A stretch of DNA of 64,000 nucleotides from Halobacillus sp. Marseille-Q1614 (lineage in GTDB: Bacteria > Bacillota > Bacilli > Bacillales > Halobacillaceae), in the NCBI RefSeq assembly GCF_902809865.1, contig NZ_CADDWH010000001.1, forward strand, positions 1,364,001 to 1,428,000, read 5' to 3'. The position numbers and the translations under genes are program-made. The notes below the pieces were generated by a model. The model worked only from the letters and a program-made list of their open reading frames with translations, had not been told where the DNA came from and did no database searches. Positions 59,504 through 64,000 of this stretch are shown piece after piece (the stretch's first letter is position 1; each line of letters starts with the position of its first letter).

Positions 59504-60018
59504 TAGTCCAGCAGCCCTTCTATTGGATCAATGATAACTCGTTTGTTTTCAACGTCTACTTCCTTCACTACCTGCTCGATATAAGGAATGAGAACATCCT
59601 TCTGCTTATGGCGGCGCACCACCCACACGTCATTCGCTCCCGGTGTGAGGATTTCTTTCACTTCCCCTACCTTTTCATCATTCATTAAAAAGACTTCTGA
59701 ACCGATAATTTCATGAAAGTAAAATTCGTGATCTCCGAGCTCTTCCTGCTCGCTCTTTGGCACCTTTAAGTATCCATCACGGTATTGCTCCACATCATTA
59801 ATTGAACTGTGACCTTCAAATGTCAGAAGATCAAAACCTTTATGAACTCTGTGACTTTTAACGGTTAGTTCTTTTACATTATTCTTATCATTTACCCAAT
59901 ACAAAAGCTGCCCTGGTTTGAACCGTTCTTCAAAATCAGTAATTCTGCGGACTTTTACTTCACCTTTTATACCATGTGTATTAATAATCTGTCCTACATT
60001 AAAAAGTTTTTCCGTCAT
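59503..60018 (-). CDS. rimM: 16S rRNA processing protein RimM
   Basis: A 171-residue RimM. The N-terminal beta-barrel ([20 protein letters not shown]) is followed by a C-terminal PRC barrel ([18 protein letters not shown]). It binds S19 and assists 30S head maturation. It is one base overlapped with trmD and 7 bases after ylqD. Confidence 0.96.
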   Translation of the reverse strand: MTEKLFNVGQIINTHGIKGEVKVRRITDFEERFKPGQLLYWVNDKNNVKELTVKSHRVHKGFDLLTFEGHSSINDVEQYRDGYLKVPKSEQEELGDHEFYFHEIIGSEVFLMNDEKVGEVKEILTPGANDVWVVRRHKQKDVLIPYIEQVVKEVDVENKRVIIDPIEGLLD

Positions 60019-60025
60019 ATGTGAT

Positions 60026-60412
60026 CTACCTCGCTCGTATTACAATTCCATCTTTAATTACAATTTCACGCTTATTAACAACTTCTTCGTATGAATCGCC
60101 TTCTTCAAGCTCAACGATCGTCTCTACCTCATCTACCTTTAGTTCTTCTCCCGCAGGAAGTACATCCAGCTGATTCAGCTGAAACTGAATTCTCTTCATA
60201 GCGTCCTGTCGTCGTGATATCTCTCTAACGAATCGCTGGCGGACATCATTTTGTTCATAATCATGGCTGCGCTCCAGCTTCTTCTGCTGAAATTTCAGCT
60301 GCTGGCATTCTTTATCCAAACGTTCATACTTCGAATTTAACCGATCCTTTAACGCTTGTCTGCTGTCATCAGTTAAGATTTCTTTTACGGGGATCCGCTG
60401 AATGATTTGCAT
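60026..60412 (-). CDS. ylqD: YlqD-like protein
   Basis: A 128-residue protein of the YlqD family with a long central coiled coil (about residues 25-85, rich in Lys, Gln, Arg) and a short C-terminal beta segment ([16 protein letters not shown]). Function unknown. It lies between khpA and rimM, as in B. subtilis. Confidence 0.88.
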   Translation of the reverse strand: MQIIQRIPVKEILTDDSRQALKDRLNSKYERLDKECQQLKFQQKKLERSHDYEQNDVRQRFVREISRRQDAMKRIQFQLNQLDVLPAGEELKVDEVETIVELEEGDSYEEVVNKREIVIKDGIVIRAR

Positions 60413-60442
60413 GATATTCCTGCCTTATCCGATATTAGATGT

Positions 60443-60482
60443 TAAAAAAGGGAAAGGTTCTATAGCCCCTCTCCCTCTTTTT
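60443..60482 (-). terminator. Hairpin after khpA
   Basis: Stem AAAAAGAGGGAGAGG / CCTTTCCCTTTTTT with G-U/A-C mismatches and a 10-base loop; likely partial terminator between khpA and ylqD. Confidence 0.55.
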
Positions 60483-60708
60483 ACATGATATCTAAATAGA
60501 TTCTTTTCTTTAAATCTGACCCTGCGGCGTAAACTACCGTCCGAATCGCCTTGGCAATTCGACCGTTCTTTCCAATCACCTTACCAACATCTTCACTGTG
60601 AACAGTTAAGTGGTAAACAACTTTGTGTTCTTCTTCCTTAACGTTAATTTCGATCTCTTCTGGGTGATCAACAAGCGGTGTAACGATCGTTTCGATCAAG
60701 GCTTTCAT
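60481..60708 (-). CDS. khpA: KH-domain RNA-binding protein KhpA (YlqC)
   Basis: A 75-residue single KH domain with the GKNGRIAKAIR loop (GxxG). KhpA works with KhpB as an RNA chaperone linked to cell shape in other Firmicutes. It lies 12 bases after rpsP. Confidence 0.93.
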   Translation of the reverse strand: MKALIETIVTPLVDHPEEIEINVKEEEHKVVYHLTVHSEDVGKVIGKNGRIAKAIRTVVYAAGSDLKKRIYLDIM

Positions 60709-60720
60709 GATATCACTACT

Positions 60721-60993
60721 TTACTTATTGTTTTTTTTATCGTGGAACTGCTTCATAATTCCTTCTTTAGAGAACAAGTTACGAACAGTGTCGCTTGGCT
60801 TCGCGCCGTTAGACATCCAATCCATAGCTTTATCAGCATCGATATCCACATGTACTGGATTAGCTACAGGATTATAAGTTCCAATTTGTTCAATAATACG
60901 TCCATCACGAGGAGAACGTGAATCAGCAACAACTACACGGTAAAATGGGTTACGCTTTGAACCCATACGCTTTAGGCGAATTTTAACTGCCAT
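60721..60993 (-). CDS. rpsP: 30S ribosomal protein S16
   Basis: A 90-residue S16 beginning [23 protein letters not shown] 60993 is the canonical start, with GGAGG nine bases upstream; a TTG three codons earlier is too close to the ribosome site. It is important for 30S assembly. It follows ffh. Confidence 0.97.
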   Translation of the reverse strand: MAVKIRLKRMGSKRNPFYRVVVADSRSPRDGRIIEQIGTYNPVANPVHVDIDADKAMDWMSNGAKPSDTVRNLFSKEGIMKQFHDKKNNK

Positions 60994-61080
60994 ATTTAAC
61001 AACCTCCATTAATTTCTTTAAATGTTCAACACAAGAATAGATTTTAGCAGATACTTCGATGTGTGTAAAGGGTTTTTACA

Positions 61081-62421
61081 TTACATGAACGGAAATTTCA
61101 TTCCTTTACCCTTTTTCCCTTTAGTATTACTCATCTGTTTCATCATTTTCTTCATTTCTTCAAACTGCTTAAGAAGACGGTTTACCTCTGATACAGAACG
61201 TCCAGATCCTTTAGCAATCCGTTTCTTGCGGCTCGCGTTCATAAGCGATGGGTCTATGCGCTCTTTTTTTGTCATCGACTGAATGATCGCTTCAACATGA
61301 ACGATTTGCTTATCATCGAAGGACGCATTTTGCAGCCCCTTCATTTTATTGGCACCCGGAATCATGTTAATGAGTTCATCAAGCGGCCCCATGTTTTTGA
61401 CCTGCTCCATCTGCTCAAGAAAATCTTCAAACGTAAAGGATGCATTACGCATTTTAGACTCAAGATCTTTTGCCTGTTTCTCATCGACCTGGGACTGAGC
61501 TTTCTCAATTAAAGTAAGCATGTCTCCCATCCCTAAAATACGGGAAGCCATTCTTTCTGGATGGAACGGCTCGAGCTGATCAAGCTTCTCACCCATACCT
61601 GCAAATTTAATCGGCTTGCCAGTTACGGCTTTAATAGAGAGTGCCGCACCCCCGCGGGTATCACCGTCAAGCTTCGTCAACAGCACTCCAGTTACGTCGA
61701 GCTGTTCGTCAAAGCTTTCCGCTACGTTCACGGCATCCTGTCCTGTCATGGCATCTACTACTAGGAAAACTTCATCCGGATTAACAGCTTCTTTTATTCG
61801 CTGCAGCTCTTCCATTAAGTCACCATCAACGTGCAAGCGTCCGGCCGTATCGACGATCACATAATCATAATGCTCTTCTTTCGCTTTCGCTACTGCATTT
61901 TTCGCAATGTCCACCGGATCAGCCTCTGTACCTTCAGAATGAACAGGCATGCTCAGCTGTTTGCCTAACGTCTCGAGCTGCTGAATGGCAGCCGGACGAT
62001 AGACGTCAGCGGCAGCTAACAGTGGCTTACGGTTATAATTTTTTCTTAACAAGTTGGCAAGCTTCCCAGTCGTGGTCGTTTTACCGGCACCTTGAAGACC
62101 TACCATCATGATCACGGTCGGAGGACGTTTAGCGACAGCTATTTTACTCTCGTTCCCTCCCATTAATTCTGTCAGTTCATCTTGTACAATCTTGATAACC
62201 TGCTGGCCTGGAGTTAAGCTCCCCATTACTTCCTCACCAACAGCGCGTTCGCGGATTCGTTTTACAAAGTCTTTTACTACTTTAAAGTTTACGTCCGCTT
62301 CTAAAAGGGCAAGCCGTACTTCCCGGCTCATCTCCTTCACATCTTGTTCAGAAACCTTCCCTTTACCTTTAATCTTCTGTATCGATTGCTGTAAACGGTC
62401 GGATAAGCCTTCAAATGCCAT
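61081..62421 (-). CDS. ffh: Signal recognition particle GTPase Ffh
   Basis: A 446-residue SRP54. The N domain is followed by the G domain with GLQGAGKTTTTGKLA, DTAGRLHVD and TKLDGDTRGGAAL, and the methionine-rich M domain ends GKGMKFPFM. It binds signal peptides and the SRP RNA and docks with FtsY. It follows ylxM by 13 bases. Confidence 0.97.
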   Translation of the reverse strand: MAFEGLSDRLQQSIQKIKGKGKVSEQDVKEMSREVRLALLEADVNFKVVKDFVKRIRERAVGEEVMGSLTPGQQVIKIVQDELTELMGGNESKIAVAKRPPTVIMMVGLQGAGKTTTTGKLANLLRKNYNRKPLLAAADVYRPAAIQQLETLGKQLSMPVHSEGTEADPVDIAKNAVAKAKEEHYDYVIVDTAGRLHVDGDLMEELQRIKEAVNPDEVFLVVDAMTGQDAVNVAESFDEQLDVTGVLLTKLDGDTRGGAALSIKAVTGKPIKFAGMGEKLDQLEPFHPERMASRILGMGDMLTLIEKAQSQVDEKQAKDLESKMRNASFTFEDFLEQMEQVKNMGPLDELINMIPGANKMKGLQNASFDDKQIVHVEAIIQSMTKKERIDPSLMNASRKKRIAKGSGRSVSEVNRLLKQFEEMKKMMKQMSNTKGKKGKGMKFPFM

Positions 62422-62434
62422 CGAAGGAACCCTC

Positions 62435-62773
62435 CTATTCTAAGTCTTGTAATTCATCAAGCCATTTATTAATATCTTTTTCTATTTCTGTCTTTTCTGC
62501 AGCCTCTTTCAACTGCTGAATGATCTGCTGTCTTTTTTCAAATTTTTCATATAACATCAGCTTGTTCTCATATTCTTCAAGCATGGCTTCTGTCCGTCTA
62601 ATATTATCATAAACGGCCTGCCTCGAGACATTAAAATTCTCTGATATCTCACCCAGCGAATAATCTTCTAAATAGTAAAGTTCCATGTAATTTCGCTGCT
62701 TGGGAGTGAGTAGAGATTGATAGAAATCTAATAAATAGTTAATCCTCGTTGTCTTTTCAAGCACGACTTCCAC
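62435..62773 (-). CDS. ylxM: YlxM-like helix-turn-helix protein
   Basis: A 112-residue UPF0122/YlxM protein with a sigma-4-like helix-turn-helix ([20 protein letters not shown]) and a C-terminal coiled helix. It is linked to SRP genes across Firmicutes and in streptococci modulates SRP GTPase activity. It lies between ftsY and ffh. Confidence 0.93.
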   Translation of the reverse strand: MEVVLEKTTRINYLLDFYQSLLTPKQRNYMELYYLEDYSLGEISENFNVSRQAVYDNIRRTEAMLEEYENKLMLYEKFEKRQQIIQQLKEAAEKTEIEKDINKWLDELQDLE

Positions 62774-62837
62774 TCCTTGTTAAGTGAAATACCTTTACAT
62801 ATGAATAGTAACCGAGTCTAGCGTCTTATGTCAAGAA

Positions 62838-64000
62838 TTACTCTTGCTCCTGCGCCTGCTCATCTATCATGTCAGCGAATAATCCGTAGACGAAGGCGTG
62901 GGCGTCAAACTGTTCTAAGTCAGTTACTTTTTCTCCTAAACCTACAAGTTTTACAGGAATCTGAAGCTCCTTGCGAATCGCAAGCACGATTCCCCCTTTT
63001 GCTGTACCATCAAGTTTAGTAAGCACAATACCAGATACATCAGTAGCTTCCGAGAAAGTTTTCGCCTGGCTCATGGCATTTTGTCCTGTTGTTGCATCGA
63101 GGACAAGGAGTACTTCATGAGGCGCATTTGGTACTTCTCTCTCGATAACGCGCTTAACTTTTGACAGCTCATTCATTAGGTTTACTTTATTTTGCAGTCT
63201 GCCGGCCGTATCACAGATAAGCACATCAGATTTTCTCGACTTTGCCGATTGAATACCGTCAAAAATAACCGCGGCCGGGTCGCTGCCTTCACTGTGCTTG
63301 ACGACGTTTACTCCGGCACGTTTTCCCCATTCATTAAGCTGGTCGATTGCTCCGGCACGGAATGTATCCCCTGCAGCAAGTGTTACTTTCTTACCTTCTG
63401 CTTTTAACTGGTGGGCTAGTTTTCCGATTGTAGTTGTCTTCCCTACCCCGTTAACTCCAACAAATAAATAAATCGTTAAGCCGTCAGGGTTGGTATTCAG
63501 TTCTTCAATCTGTACTTCATCTTCATCACCGTAATACAGCTCAACGAGTTTCTCCGAAATGACTTCTTTCACCTGCTGGGGATCTTGAATGTTGCGTCGC
63601 TTCACTTCCATTTCAAGCTCCTCAATCATTTCCATAACTGCATTAACCCCGACGTCTGCGGAGATGAGGACTTCTTCCAGCTCTTCAAAGAAATCCTCAT
63701 CCACTGTGCGGTAGCGTGCGACAAGGTCATTAATCTTGCTCGTAAAAGAGTTTCTCGTTTTAGCGAGTCCGGTTTTAAACTTGGCAGCGATACTTACCTC
63801 TTCTTCTTGAGGAGCTTCTTCTACAGGAAGAAGATCTTCTTCCACCTCAGCTTCTGTCTCCCCTTCAAAAACTTCTTCTTCTTCAGGTACAGTCTCTTCT
63901 TCTGTAAATGTTATTTCATCTTCAGGAAGTTCTTCCTCTGCAGGAAGTTCTGCAGCGTCTTCCTGTACAGTCACTTCATCTTCCTGGTCCTGATAGATAT
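62838..64000 (-). CDS. ftsY: SRP receptor FtsY (start beyond the window)
   Basis: The frame is open to the right edge (387 codons visible, 3' end inside). A strongly acidic region (residues visible up to ~60, Glu-rich) precedes the N domain and the GTPase with [27 protein letters not shown] and [10 protein letters not shown]. It receives SRP-ribosome complexes at the membrane. The true start lies outside; the codon at 63974 is an internal GTG, not the start. The acidic extension fits a salt-adapted Bacillaceae. Confidence 0.95.
   Translation of the reverse strand, partial: IYQDQEDEVTVQEDAAELPAEEELPEDEITFTEEETVPEEEEVFEGETEAEVEEDLLPVEEAPQEEEVSIAAKFKTGLAKTRNSFTSKINDLVARYRTVDEDFFEELEEVLISADVGVNAVMEMIEELEMEVKRRNIQDPQQVKEVISEKLVELYYGDEDEVQIEELNTNPDGLTIYLFVGVNGVGKTTTIGKLAHQLKAEGKKVTLAAGDTFRAGAIDQLNEWGKRAGVNVVKHSEGSDPAAVIFDGIQSAKSRKSDVLICDTAGRLQNKVNLMNELSKVKRVIEREVPNAPHEVLLVLDATTGQNAMSQAKTFSEATDVSGIVLTKLDGTAKGGIVLAIRKELQIPVKLVGLGEKVTDLEQFDAHAFVYGLFADMIDEQAQEQE

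Noticed and set aside
1-64000. Defence system, prophage, CRISPR array or genomic island
   Set aside because: The whole window is conserved housekeeping and sporulation synteny; no integrase other than XerC, no array and no transposase.

Overview
The window is one almost entirely minus-strand, low-GC Firmicute chromosome segment. Gene order matches the Bacillus subtilis ftsY-to-ymfK region, read right to left. It comes from an endospore-forming member of the Bacillaceae: dipicolinate synthase, SpoIIIE, and YlxY- and YmxH-type sporulation genes are present. Several exported or tail regions are very acidic, which fits a salt-tolerant, Halobacillus-like organism, but the genus is only a guess.

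Layout in transcription order (right to left): ftsY (cut by the window edge)-ylxM-ffh-rpsP-khpA-ylqD-rimM-trmD; rplS; lepB and rbgA separated by palindromic repeats; rnhB; sucC-sucD; dprA-topA; xerC-hslV-hslU-codY; a ruined flagellar locus (flgB, flgC, fliE, fliF, sigD, swrB remnants); rpsB-tsf-pyrH-frr; uppS-cdsA-dxr-rasP; proS; polC; rimP-nusA-rnpM-ylxQ-infB-ylxP-rbfA; truB-ribC; rpsO; pnpA; ylxY-ymxH; a 440-base gene-free stretch; dpaA-dpaB-asd-dapG-dapA; tepA-ylzJ; spoIIIE; a GntR regulator with a nupNOPQ-type nucleoside ABC importer; ymfF-ymfH-ymfI; ymfJ; ymfK (cut by the window edge).

The most striking feature is at 43.5-45.6 kb. Where B. subtilis has the large fla/che operon (roughly 30 genes), this chromosome has about 2 kb. 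That stretch holds a frameshifted flgB, an open flgC, a fliE stump running in frame into the first ~100 codons of fliF, an abrupt join to the last ~135 codons of sigD, and a swrB with an in-frame TAA. This is a collapsed flagellar operon and predicts a cell that makes no flagella from this locus. The flagella-related ylqG/ylqH are also absent between rnhB and sucC. Other expected neighbours missing from their usual places are rnjB, mlpA (ymxG) and trmFO.

Other points of interest are a tandem pair of palindromic repeats on both sides of lepB whose arms differ but still pair; a rimP-nusA leader with a terminator just after a good promoter; two mutually incompatible RNA pairings between nupN and nupO; a textbook sigma-K promoter before dpaA; and an unexplained structured stretch at 18.44-18.72 kb. 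No rRNA, tRNA, CRISPR array, prophage, IS element or defence system was seen.
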